Origin: Gonatopus flavifemur
Taxonomy: Eukaryota; Arthropoda; Insecta; Hymenoptera; Dryinidae
Assembly (NCBI GenBank): GCA_018340375.1
Contig: JAFFJZ010000003.1
Coordinates: forward strand, 50,437,006 to 50,501,005
Direction: 5' to 3'
DNA: 64,000 nt
Part shown: piece after piece, positions 34,722-45,604 of the stretch
How the letters are laid out: the number at the start of each line of letters is the position of its first letter
Numbering within the stretch: the first letter of the stretch is position 1
Notes under the pieces: generated by a model
What the model saw: the letters and a program-made list of their open reading frames with translations, nothing else
The model's database searches: none
Told to the model about the DNA's origin: nothing
Program-made: the position numbers and the translations under genes

Positions 34722-36010
34722 CAGAGATCACAATGACGAATCAAAAGGTGGAAAAATAACACGAAAACTTCTCACGTCGTATGCCATATCTTTGGAAATC
34801 AGATGTGTGAGGAAACCATTTACGGATGGAGAGTTTGTAAAAAATCTCGCAATCATCATTCTTTCTTCAATTTAATTGCTTCATATAACAACGCCACGAA
34901 AAATTGCATTATTTCTTGTCAACTTGTGAATATTTTCCTCTCTGTTTAGATGAAAGTACGGATAATGCAGATATAAGTCAATTATCAATTTTCGTGCGTG
35001 CGATTCAAAATGATTTCACCGTGAATGAGGAAATGCTCGATTGAATTCCTTTATATAATACTACCAAAGGAATTGATACTTTTAATAAATTATGTGAATA
35101 AGTGGATAAATATGGTGGTTTCCAAAAATGCTATGCTATAGTAACAGACGGCGGCAGAGCTATAACCGAAGACAAATCAGGTTTATGGGAGTTGCTTGAA
35201 AAGGGCGGCATCAATTCGATACTACTTCACTGTATTATACACCAAGAGGCTCTGTGTGATAAAGTAATCAGACTGCTGAATACGATGAAAGTTATCTCAA
35301 AAATCACCAACATCAATACGGATGGTGCCCATGTAGAAATATTCTATGAAATCCCATTACGAATGGTGATATTTCTGGTTTAATACCATTGAAAACCATT
35401 GAAACTCATTAATTGTCCCATACACCAATGAGATTTTACAGAATGTTTGTAACAGGGTGCACTGTCAAATCGACAATTCCGTGTTTATATAGAAGAAATC
35501 GATGCAATATATCCAAATTTGCCGTTATATTCTTGTAAGGTCCATTGCTCAAGTATCGGAAAGTGTCTCGAACGTCTTTGTTCATGGAGAAGAGAAATGG
35601 TGATATTAGATTCGTTCATAAAAGAATTAAAAAATTCTCAATTAAAAAATTTTGCATCCTGCAAAATTTTACAAACAGAAGATCCGAATACTGATTTCTG
35701 TGACATAATCGAAATAATCGATCTGATACAAAGAGAATTTGATAATCGATTCTGAAGTCCTGTCATCTGATATTATTTTATTTGATATCCCTCACAGTGG
35801 GTATGAAAGAACAGCCAATACAATATCGATTGGCATTATGCGAATTACAATTTTTCAAAATTTATCGGAATATAAATATCTAAAGTTAAGAGATTGCGAC
35901 TTACGCATCTGTTCGATATATGCTTCAACGTACGCTTACGAGAGCTGCTTTCCATTCATGATTAGAGTAAAATCAGCATATCGTACTCGTTTTTGTGATT
36001 ACCCTCTTTA

Positions 36011-36385
36011 AGAATGAATTGAAAGTACCATCACATCCACAAGTTCATGAAAAGGGGAAAACCATCAATAAAATAATGCTAATAATTGAAAAATGAGCGA
36101 ATAGCGATTTTTCTGATAAATTGAGTGAAAACTCTCAACATTTGATATGATTCTTCCACCAAAGTTGATAAATCTTTTCCAAAAGTTATATCGAAATTAC
36201 ATTTCAAAAATTGAGATTAACTGTAGGAAAATCATACTGTATCAACGTTGGTGAGAAAACTATATCACATTTGGTAAATTATGATACAGACTATCGGATG
36301 AATCCATTTTTGTTTACTTTTCACTTATTTGCAGCATTTTATCAATCATTTTCTCTTATCATTGACTTTTAGTAGGTGTGATTCA
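36011..36385. other. Insertion of unknown type in hAT pseudogene
   Basis: About 370 bp of AT-rich sequence separate two parts of the hAT C-terminus that should be adjacent. I see no terminal repeats. Confidence 0.45.
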
Positions 36386-36430
36386 TCCTAATGAGAATCG
36401 CAACAAGCAAAATTCAAATCGATGTGGAAC

Positions 36431-36678
36431 CAGTGGTCTCAGATTGGACTCGCAAACGTTACGCACACAGATGCAACTGTACGTCGGTGTATAAAAAGAG
36501 AGGGTATGGTTGCGCGCGCAACCTAGCATGCTTTCTCCATTGTTCATCTGATAGTTGACGGGAGAGCAAAAGAGAAAGCATGCTAGGTTGCGCGCGCAAC
36601 CATACCCTCTCTTTTTATACACCGACGTACAGTTGCATCTGTGTGCGTAACGTTTGCGAGTCCAATCTGAGACCACTG
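36431..36678. mobile_element. 248-bp near-perfect palindromic hAT MITE
   Basis: The arms of about 105 bp (start CAGTGGTCTCAGATTGGACT) are inverse copies with essentially no mismatch around a ~35-bp loop. The 8-bp TGTGGAAC is duplicated exactly (36423-36430 and 36679-36686). The CAGTGG start plus 8-bp duplication mark a hAT MITE. Each arm includes TATAAAAAGAGAGGG, a TATA-like motif. Confidence 0.95.
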
Positions 36679-37290
36679 TGTGGAACAAATGTTGAAAAAA
36701 AAGAAGAATGTCAATACATCGGGGTTCACAACATGAATGCACGACGTTACGGCACTGAATTCATGTACTACGTGATCACCCCACTACCACGCGCGCTACG
36801 TCTCTGCCCCCGCGGAAGTACGCCGAAGTGTACACCGCCGAACTGCCACGATCGAGTGAAATTGAGCGCAGATTTGGACATGCCTGCGATACATCGAAAA
36901 ATGACCGAGTTAGAACGAGTTTAATATGGGGAAAATATTGATTTTTGGTGCGAAGGAAAAGAAAGTTTTTATTTTTTTCTTGAAAACTATGTAACCTAGA
37001 GAAAAATGGTAAACAGATACTGATATTTATTTTCCAAGCCCCATTCCGTAGTAACAGGAAATCTTCGTCAAACGTTCTGAGAATGTTTGTAGGACATTTA
37101 AATATTCTAGGAACATTCAGAGAATATTCTACGCACCTTGGTGTTACCTGGGTCATCTAGTATTTTTAGATTTTCAAAATTCCGATTTTTTTTTCGACCT
37201 CCAACGGGACCGTTTGGATCAAACTTGCAACGCGGTACGAGCGCTCGTCGAGTTCTTCTTCCCGTCGATTCAATTGATGTTACCTTCCTA

Positions 37291-37820
37291 CTCAGACCGT
37301 AAATAAAATCTACTGAGTACAAATTTTTATCCACTAACATTTCACAAGTATACACTCGGAAAAATATCGCCTGACGACAAGACGAGATTACATAGTCATA
37401 AAACAATCCTGTTTCAAAATATTTCCGAACGGAGATTCGTTTCACCAGAAGACGGGAACCGTCTTGAACGATTCCATTTAATTAACAGACAATTCCTTCC
37501 CGTGAGGAAAAATTGATTAGGATTCAATCAGGGCCTAATGCGAACAAATCAGGGCCAAGTGATGAATCGATGTGGAATGTGACGCATAAACGATCAGGTC
37601 CTAATCGGGTGCCCATGAGGGTACAATCAGGCCCATAAGAATCATCTTACATCCGAATATAGTGTCCTAGCTAACATAATTGATGAATGAATCTTGAAAT
37701 GACTTCAAATTCTCGAATATTATCGAAGCAGATGTAGTTGACTGATTCATAAACAATCAATTCTATTTCTTCCGAAAGAAAAGGGAGGTTATTTCAACTC
37801 TCTGAAGTATGAGTCAAGTT
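37291..37820. other. Unassigned; short GGCCC-rich motif series
   Basis: AATCAGGGCCTAA-like motifs recur loosely at 37520-37640 but without a fixed period. No gene. Confidence 0.4.
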
Positions 37821-38366
37821 AGATGTTTCATAATTCACTGAAAAAACTTCACAGGCGTTATTCTGCAGTCAAAATGTAATGATTTCCTATTTGGCAAAAT
37901 TTTTTCGAGGTTTAGTTTTTGAGATATTAGAATTTTCATATTTTTTTTCGAATCCACATCATTCAAAAGCACTGTGTGTTACATACTTGAACTTGACACC
38001 ATTGGCTAAGTTAGGAAACGACGGATCTCTGGAAAAAATGTACTATTCCGTCATTTTTCGATTTGAGGTTATAGCAATTTGAAATTTTTTGGCTCCCAGC
38101 CGATCAGCATCCAGCAACTTTGAGTTATTATAGCTACAAAACATGGGATGACTGGATACTTTGATTTTTTTCTCACAGATCCGTGATTTTCCAACTTGAC
38201 GAATCGTGTCATGCTGAAGTATTCAACACACAGTGCTTTTGAATGATTTGGATTTGAAAAAAATCCTAAGAATGCTCCTATCTCAGAAACTAAAACTCAA
38301 CAAAAATTTTTCTGACCGGAAATACGCCTGTGAAATTCTTTCAGTGAACTATGAAACACCCGGTAT
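37821..38366. mobile_element. ~545-bp foldback MITE
   Basis: GTTTCATAATTCACTGAAAA at the left pairs with the inverse of GTTTCATAGTTCACTGAAAG at the right. Pairing continues inwards (TTCAAAAGCACTGTGTGTT on both arms) for about 220 bp at roughly 75% identity. The right end shows an ACCGGGTGTTTC-type terminus next to TA; the left end is eroded. Confidence 0.8.
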
Positions 38367-38396
38367 ATAGATATAAACATGGATATGGGTATGTAT

Positions 38397-38975
38397 CCCG
38401 AAGAGAACATGAAGCTTCAGCGAACGTTCAGATTAGATCTGTATAGATCGGATCGAAGGTTCATGAAAGCTAACCTTTAGATTCACAAACGTTTGTCAAA
38501 GGTATGACGAGCGTTGAAATGTCCGCCTCAAAATACGTCCAGGAAACATACATGGAACGTTCGCTGAAGGTTCATCGAAGGTTTGACGAAGCTTCACAAA
38601 AATATCTATACTTGTATTAATTTATAATAATTTATGTTTATTAAATAATTCATTCTTCATATAAATTGATCACAAAAATATCTATACTTATATTAATTTA
38701 TGATAATTTATGTTTATTAAATAATTTATTCTTCATATAAATTGATCAAAATTAATATAAGTATAGATATTTTTGTGAAGCTTCGTCAAACCTTCGATGA
38801 ACCTTCAGCGAACGTTCCATGTATGTTTCCTGGACGTATTTAGAGGCGGACATTTCAACGCTCGTAATACCTTTGACAAACGTTTGTGAATCTAAAAGTT
38901 AGCTTTCATGAACCTTCGATCCGATCTATACAGATCTAATCTGAACGTTCGCTGAAGCTTCATGTTCTCTTCGGG
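38397..38975. mobile_element. 579-bp foldback with internal direct repeat
   Basis: Arms 38397-38624 and 38751-38975 are inverse copies at about 97% (CCCGAAGAGAACATGAAGCT at the outer end). The loop contains a 76-bp direct duplication beginning CACAAAAATATCTATACT at 38595 and 38671. Confidence 0.93.
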
Positions 38976-38995
38976 TATATATGTGTAAATAGATG

Positions 38996-39046
38996 TATGA
39001 ATGAATTTACGTGTGTATATTTGTATATTTGTATATGTATATATAC

Positions 39047-39077
<31 letters not shown>

Positions 39078-39080
39078 CAT
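38996..39080. repeat. GTAT/ATAC-type microsatellite
   Basis: Impure TATATGTG/TGTATATT repeats lead into a pure (TATG)n run at about 39049-39079. Confidence 0.9.
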
Positions 39081-39140
39081 GATCCACTAGAGCTCCCGAA
39101 TATATTGTAGCAAATTTTGTATTCAAGATATTCCAAAATT

Positions 39141-39275
39141 GGTAGGGGGTCTTTTGGCCGAATCGACATGATTTGACCATCACTAATCGATTTCAGAGAA
39201 CACTAAAGAATGACTAACGATTGTCAAATCATGTTCATTCGGCCAAAAACTTTTTTGGTCAGAATACCCCTTACC
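39141..39275. mobile_element. 135-bp foldback MITE, second copy, 9-bp TSD
   Basis: The ends GGTAGGGGGTCTTTTGGCCG and inverse match the MITE at 3106-3247. TCCAAAATT is duplicated at 39132-39140 and 39276-39284. The target resembles that of copy 1 (TTCCAAATG), suggesting a TTCCAAA-like site preference. Confidence 0.93.
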
Positions 39276-39284
39276 TCCAAAATT

Positions 39285-40316
39285 CAACCATAATTTCATT
39301 ACTTTGTACTTTGTTCTATTAGACAGAAAAATACTCTAAAAATAATCCTTGATTGTGAACATTATTATTGATCGTGTATTATTATTATTATTGTTGTTAT
39401 TGTTGTTTTTATTATCATCATATTTTATTAACTATTCATACATTTTTATTTGTAAAAATATAAAATCAAGGAGTTTTCCATAGATATCACTCAAGCTTAT
39501 ATACGTTATATGATTAGTATCCACAAGCTTTTATAATTCTTCGATTTGAAATGTTCCTGTCATGACATTTTTTGAATAAATTGATATGAGATTGATGATT
39601 TATATTCATTCATCAGGAATTCATTTTTATATCAACAGCGTTGCTCAAATCTGTTTATGGGTCACATTTCTAGTCCTCAATTTCAGTCAAACCAAATTTC
39701 TAACGGAATCGACCCACCAAAAATTCACGTGGAATAGAATAACCAATGCCGCACAGAACTTCCAGCCGATAGACACCCTGAAGAATACGAATGTTACCAT
39801 CCGAGCATGCTTTCTTTCTACCAAAATACTCTAATTTGAATTCATAGGAAAATCCATACTTCAGATCGTTCGGATAACCACACACTTTTTTCGGTAGAGT
39901 GTCTCAGTCCCGAAGGTCAATTTTCCCGGAAGTCCGATACACCGAAATGCAAAATCCTGTTGTATGTTGAACATCTACAAATCCTGGTATTACCCATACA
40001 ACAACGGGAGGTTTTTTGAATGTTCAAAAAACGTGCTTGATTACGCACAGAACGTGGAAATAACGTTTCAGGATGTTCTAAGAACGTCACATGTGTATGT
40101 CCTAGGTACGCCATGAGAGCAGCTGATTATTTTTTTGGAGATTTCGCAAAAGGGGTAAACAGGGAAGTGCTTCAACTGAGAATTCTAACGAAATTAATCA
40201 ATGATGCATTCCTTTTAAATAGAATAAACAATCAAAAAGAGAAAAATTCCCGGTTCTCACAAGCCTGATGAAATATAATAGATATTCCGATGTAGCTTCG
40301 TTTGATTGGTGAAGAA
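39285..40316. other. Unassigned; trinucleotide repeat at 39375-39430
   Basis: A TTA/TTG-type microsatellite lies at 39375-39430. A minus-strand frame at 39700-39885 (61 residues, ending GYSIPREFLVGRFR) has a protein-like composition but I do not recognise it. Otherwise nothing. Confidence 0.4.
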
Positions 40317-41632
40317 TACCCCAAAAAAAACTCCAAAAAAGTGAAAAAATAACGCCAAGTACATGAAAATCCCAAAAACAAAGAATAAAAAATCTAAAAA
40401 CACATTCCAAAGGAAAATTTCACTGCATTCAGAATTTCGAGGGGATATGAAAGGATATGCTCTATTTGAAAAAAAAAGATATGAAATCAATATGAGCGAC
40501 CAAGTACATTGGTTGTCCAAAGGATATGTGAAAGATTTCTGGTATATTGTAACTTCAGTTTGTTTAAACTGTATTGAAGGTAATTTATGATTTTCAAAAA
40601 AGCATTATTGTATTAAAAAAATAAATAGGACAAGCGTATCGTTCTGCTCGTATATATAGATACCAAAAAGTGAAAAAAAAGTAGAATTCCACAAAACATA
40701 CAAATGTCTCACAAAAACCCCTAAAAACTCCAACACAGTAAAAAATAACGTCAAATCCCAAAAACCATACAAACGTTTTACAATAACGCTTGAAAAAAAA
40801 TCCTTGAAAAAAATACTTCACTCTTTCCGGAAGATTACTTGATATAACAAATATACCATTAAAAAAAAAGATGTGAAAGGCAACCCTGTTTCGGAATTCG
40901 CATCAACCAGCAACACTTGGCGTGGCCGATGGTAGAAGTTTTTAGCCTTTATTATATACAAATGAATTTCTATAGAACATTAAACAAGAAATTTAAATGA
41001 TATGATTTCATAAAATTTTCTTCGGCCACGCCAAGTGTTGCTGGTTGATGCGAATTCCGAAACAGGGTTGCCTTTCACATCTTTTTTTTAATGGTATATT
41101 TGTTATATCAAGTAATCTTCCGGAAAGAGTGAAGTATTTTTTTCAAGGATTTTTTTTCAAGCGTTATTGTAAAACGTTTGTATGGTTTTTGGGATTTGAC
41201 GTTATTTTTTACTGTGTTGGAGTTTTTAGGGGTTCTTGTGAGACATTTGTATGTTTTGTGGAATTCTACTTTTTTTTCACTTTTTGGTATCTATATATAC
41301 GAGCAGAACGATACGCTTGTCCTATTTATTTTTTCAATACAATAATGCTTTTTTGAAAATCATAAATTACCTTCAATACAGTTTAAACAAACTGAAGTTA
41401 CAATATACCAAAAATCTTTCACATATCCTTTGGACAACCAATGTACTTGGTCGCTCATATTGATTTCATATCTTTTTTTTTCAAATAGAGCATATCCTTT
41501 TATATCCCCTCAAAATTCTGAATGCAGTGAAATTTTCCTTTGGAATGTGTTTTTAGATTTTTTTATTCTTTGTTTTTGGGATTTTCATGTACTTGGCGTT
41601 ATTTTTTTACTTTTTTGGAGTTTTTTTGGGGG
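40317..41632. repeat. 1.3-kb near-perfect palindrome
   Basis: The arms run from about 40317 to 40927 and from 41023 to 41632 (each about 610 bp) and are inverse copies at about 98-99%, around a ~95-bp loop. Mirror-image open frames on the two arms (sharing MDNQCTWSLILISYLFFSNR) are Phe-rich composition artefacts. No target duplication is apparent. It is a long foldback element, a recent inverted duplication, or an assembly artefact. Confidence 0.93.
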
Positions 41633-42194
41633 ATTTCACTCCTCTTTCTGAATATGCTTCCAACTGAACCCAAATAAAAATGAAATACCCCTGTCGAGTT
41701 TATGGCAATCGTAGGAATAAAGGAAATGTCCTCAGATAACTCATGTGATAAAAAAATCCACTTGGATTCCCATCAGTCATCTCATCATTGGATGGCAATA
41801 GATTATCGGAATAAAGAATGAAGAAAAGAAGGGAAGAAAAGCGAATTTCCATGAACAAATATACGTGTGAAGAATTCCGAAAACTAAATTTTCCTTGACT
41901 GATAAGTTGGCGCTCAAAGCAACTCACAGCGCTCAAAGGAGCTCACGCCGCTCAAAACAGCCCACGATATTGTGCGGAACATGTCTTGTACGGAAATTTC
42001 CAGTGTTTTCAAGAAATCATTGTAAGAAAATCGAAACAACATAGATCTTACAGACAGAGGAAACTTGCGTACAATATATTCAAGGTATCCAACAGAAATT
42101 TTTTTGCAAGATAGAATTTGTACTGTTTAGCATGAAGCTAAAAATAGCTTTCCAGCAAACATTTTTCGGTCACTCTTTTGAATCATTGTGAAAA
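41633..42194. other. Unassigned sequence
   Basis: A short GCTCAAAG/GCTCACGCC direct-repeat patch lies at 41911-41965. Nothing else. Confidence 0.4.
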
Positions 42195-42467
42195 GTAGCA
42201 GATAGCGAAAGTTCCAAAAATTAGATCTCATTGAATTCTTTCGTGACCACAAAACGAACTACTGAAATGTCAGCAGAATAGAGTCCTTGGAGAATTCATA
42301 TCGCCTTTTGTCATACTGTATATTGTACTGTATATAGTATGACAAAAGGCGATTTGAATTCTCCAAGAACTCCTTCTCCTGACATTTCAGTGATTCATTT
42401 TGTGGTTCCAGAAGGATTCAATGGGATCTAGTTTTTTGAACTTTTGCTATCTCGGTAAAGAGATGTC
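42195..42467. mobile_element. Foldback MITE, ~135-bp arms
   Basis: The centre CATACTGTATATTG...ATAGTATG (about 42315-42345) is flanked by inverse arms including GAATTCATATCGCCTTTTGTC, ACTGAAATGTCAG and, further out, GATAGCGAAAGTTC. Identity falls outward, so the termini are uncertain. Confidence 0.85.
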
Positions 42468-43139
42468 AAATATTGATCATGCAACAAAAAGATATACCTT
42501 CAAGATATCAGATTGAAGACACTTTCTAGTACTGTATCAGACATTTTTCAGAATTTTGTGGAATATCCATCGAAATCATTCGAAAAAATTTTTCAAGAAT
42601 ATTTGGTTCGTTATGGTATTATAAAGGTATTCTATATTCTTCAAAACTGTACAATATCACAGTAATTGAATTCTAATTTCATGATGAAGCGAAATTATTG
42701 CTTTTCAAAGAAATATATATACGAGTCTTTAGCATTGCATGGAATTTTATTAAATACTCATAGAGTATTTTGGGTTGAGAGATTTAGTAACTCTAGGACC
42801 CCTGAAATGTTCAAAATGTATTCAAAGTGATTCATGATCATTAAAAAGCAATATTGTATCGAATATCCAAACCATTTAATATTCATGATATTTGAGAATT
42901 GAATCATTCCAAAACCAAGATAAGTAAAGATAAAAATGATGGTTTGTAAGAACACAAATATAATCCAGCTTGAATGGAACAACTGAGAAGATGGAACTTT
43001 GGAAGAAAACATTCAGAATGAATTGTCACATCCAGTCACATCAGTCAAGTTGACCTGTAGTTGTTCTGCAGCAATTTCTATAATCAGAATATTGTATCTG
43101 CTCAATTTTCGTTGAGTTGATCCTAAACAGTCTCTCTAA
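42468..43139. other. Unassigned AT-rich sequence
   Basis: No gene, RNA or repeat recognised. Confidence 0.45.
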
Positions 43140-44260
43140 TCATTCGTCAATTGGTCAGTGGAATGCACCCGATGCAAAGATTTGTGATATATCCACTGCG
43201 CTCCTATCTTTTCTGCATTTTCCATCAACGCTACCTAATGATCATTGCAGGATTTAACGTACAGATGTATGGTACATCTACATCCTTTTTGCTTTTTCTT
43301 CATCCACCTATGATTCTGTTGGAAGAATCTGATAGTGGTATTATTCAACGCAAGGACTTGTATATCCACTGCACTTCTGCCTTTTCTTCATTTTCCTTCT
43401 ACGCTACCTGATGATATTGATCGTGGTGGTAAGTAACATACAGATGTATAGTATACCTGCATCCTTTCTACTTTTTCTTGATCCACCTGTAATTTCACTC
43501 AAAGAATCTAGGGAAACCATTTTGTACATAGTTCATAATTTTGATTCAGGATGTCATATTTTAGTATACCTGAAGTGCTCGGTGACTAACCTTATTTTCG
43601 AATGTTTTTCAAACTTGCTATAATTGAATTCACATTCATTATCTATTCACTATTCTGTTTCATTATTTGTTCACGATTCTGATGGCAGAATAGTGGATTC
43701 CATTAGAGATTATGGTATCCATTATACTTTTGCCTGTGAAAAAATAGCAAATGAACTTCAATAATCACCCTTGAGCAGGCTCGGTATGATCTTTTTCATC
43801 GATTGCCTATGATCCTAATTAGAGAAATCGACAGGGGAGCCTTTCAAAGTAGCTGGTCATCTGGTTTTGATCAGCTACTTCGGAAGGCTCCAGTAGTTGA
43901 CTGTCCGTCAGAACTTATGATATATCTCTGACTTTCTGGTATGTGGAGGAATTGCAAATAAACTTGAATCTTTTCCCTTGAGTATGCTCGATATGATCCA
44001 TTTGATCATTTTCCAACGACTCTAGCAGGAGAACCTGATAGTAGATTGTTTGTAAGGGGGTTATGGTATATCCGATAAGATTTCACCTAAAAAGTAATGC
44101 ATAAATTTGAATCATTATTTTCGACTAGACCTTGTATGATTTATTTGATCATCAGCCTGTGGTTCTGGTGGTGAGAACCAACAGTAGCAGACTGTTCATT
44201 ACGGTATTCCTGCTGAGCTGTTGTCTGTAAAGGAATATTGTATTTTATGAATAATACATC
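43140..44260. repeat. Degenerate ~180-bp tandem repeat region
   Basis: GTATATCCACTGCACTTCTG and ACATACAGATGTATAGTA segments recur about 178 bp apart (43195/43362; 43258/43435). Weaker relatives (TATGATCCATTTGATCATT; GAGAACC..AGTAG) continue to about 44200. It looks like an old satellite. Confidence 0.55.
43836..43891. repeat. 56-bp hairpin
   Basis: GGAGCCTTTCAAAGTAGCTG pairs with the inverse ending at 43891 with three mismatches and a short loop. It is on neither side of a gene, so a terminator role is unlikely. Confidence 0.85.
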
Positions 44261-44320
44261 ATACAGAGCTTACCTGTGTATATTGCAATTTCCCGAATGT
44301 AGCAAATAGATTTATTTATA

Positions 44321-45602
44321 TTAGGTGTACAAATAAGTTTCCGCGGTTTTTTATAAAAAATTAGGAATTTATTGTAAAGGAAAAGTACATTACGTTTTAT
44401 TCAAAGTATTTTCCATCATTTGCCACTACTTTTCCCCATCTTTCTGGCAACATTCGGATACCCCGTCGAAAAAACTCTTCATCTTTTGACGCTATCCACA
44501 AATCTACCCAATTTTTGGTGTCTTCATATGATGTGAAGCGCTGCTCAGACAGACCATGTGCCATCGACCGGAACAGGTGATAATCAGAAGGGGCTAAGTC
44601 TGGTGAATACGGCGGGTGGGGTAAAACTTCCCAGTTGAGTGTTTCCAAGTATGTTTTTACCGGCGCCGCAACATGTGGACGAGCATTATCGTGTAAAAGA
44701 ATAATTTTGTCGTGTCTGGAGTAGTAATGGGCGCGTTTTTCCTTAAGTGCCCGACTCAATCTCATCAATTGTGTTCGGTAGAGAGCTCCAGTAATGGTTT
44801 CGCTTGGTTTCAGCAATTCATAATACACGACACCAAGCTGATCCCACCAAATACACAGCATGAGTTTTTTTCCATGAATATTCGGCTTAGCTGTCGATGT
44901 TGATGGTTCACCGGGCTTAACCCATGACTTTCTCTTCTTTGGATTATCGTAGTGAATCCATTTTTCGTCACCAGTGACTATACGATGCAAAAACTCTTTT
45001 TTATTCCTGGCAAGCAGCATTTCACTCATGCATAATCGGCGTTCAACGTCTCTCGGCTTTAGTTCATATGGAACCCAATTTCCTTGTTTTGAATCATTCC
45101 TAACGATTTTAAACGATGTGAAATTGCTTGTTGAGTCACTTGTAGAGTAAGTGCAAGTTCTTTTTGCGTTTGGGACGAATCTTCCTCCAATAGTACTTCT
45201 AATTCCATGTCTTCATACACTTTCGGCCTTCCACTGCGTTCTTTGTCTTTAACGTCAAACTCACCGTTCTTAAACTTTTGAAACCATTCCTGACAACTTC
45301 TCTCACTTAAAGCAGCTTCACCATATGCTTCTAGAAGCAATCGATGCGCCTCAGCTGCAGATTTTTTCACATTAAAGAAGTAAATCAAAAGTTCCCGCAA
45401 ATGATGCTTATTCGGAATAAAACTTGACATTTTTGCACGAAAAAAATTACGTGATGCTGATACGGAATCACTAGTACTTTAAGGTTATGGTGTTGCCAGA
45501 TGACTAAACTTGGGATATTACGTTTTACATCTGACAATTTCTCCATAACCTTCTGGTGGGGCCATCTTTTGACAAACCGCGGAAACTTATTTGTACACCT
45601 AA
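44321..45602 (-). mobile_element. Full-length mariner, 1282 bp
   Basis: 26-bp terminal repeats TTAGGTGTACAAATAAGTTT... (44321-44346 and 45577-45602) are identical and TA-flanked (44319-44320, 45603-45604). Leader, transposase and 3' untranslated parts are all present. Only one frame break was found in the transposase, so this is a recent, nearly intact copy. Confidence 0.96.
44397..45430 (-). pseudogene. Mariner transposase, single frameshift
   Basis: The start MSSFIPNKHHLRELLIYFFN at 45430 opens the paired helix-turn-helix region (IQNKE near 45080 ends the first frame). A one-base shift near 45090 moves coding into the frame that is open to 44397. The second frame carries all three catalytic aspartates: TGDEKWIHYD, LLHDNARPH and YSPDLAPSDYHLF (D,D34D). 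The C-terminus ANDGKYFE is the usual mariner end, and total length (about 345 codons) is normal. It shares only about half its residues with the 8.6-kb copy, so it is another lineage. An assembly indel could explain the shift. Confidence 0.94.
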
Positions 45603-45604
45603 TA

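Larger units (their letters stand above)
34722..36720 (+). pseudogene. Second hAT transposase copy, opposite strand
   Basis: This copy repeats the protein of the 33-34 kb copy on the plus strand at roughly 75-80% identity (KPFTDGEFVKNLAI; DESTDNADISQLSIF; AIVTDGGRAITEDKSGLWEL; FASCKILQTEDP). It lacks the first ~90 residues and carries stops around 35042 and 35100. It retains the C-terminal dimerisation region (residues coded near 35860-36005) and the extreme C-terminus (RIATSKIQIDVE at 36393-36430, continuing at 36687). Two insertions interrupt the end: 36011-36385 and the MITE at 36431-36678. Confidence 0.82.
31985..37290. mobile_element. Composite hAT locus bounded by inverted repeats
   Basis: The left arm 31985-32290 is matched in inverted orientation by 36885-37290 (with an extra ~105 bp at about 37049-37153 in the right arm). 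Shared text includes ACGGTCCCGTTGGAGGTC and TGACCGAGTTAGA. Inside lie two divergently oriented, diverged hAT transposase pseudogenes, a foldback and a hAT MITE. Either two hAT copies with related flanks integrated head to head, or an old inverted duplication decayed. Confidence 0.75.

Noticed and set aside
40257..41651. Phe-rich possible membrane proteins on both arms
   Set aside because: Mirror-image artefacts of a T-rich palindrome.
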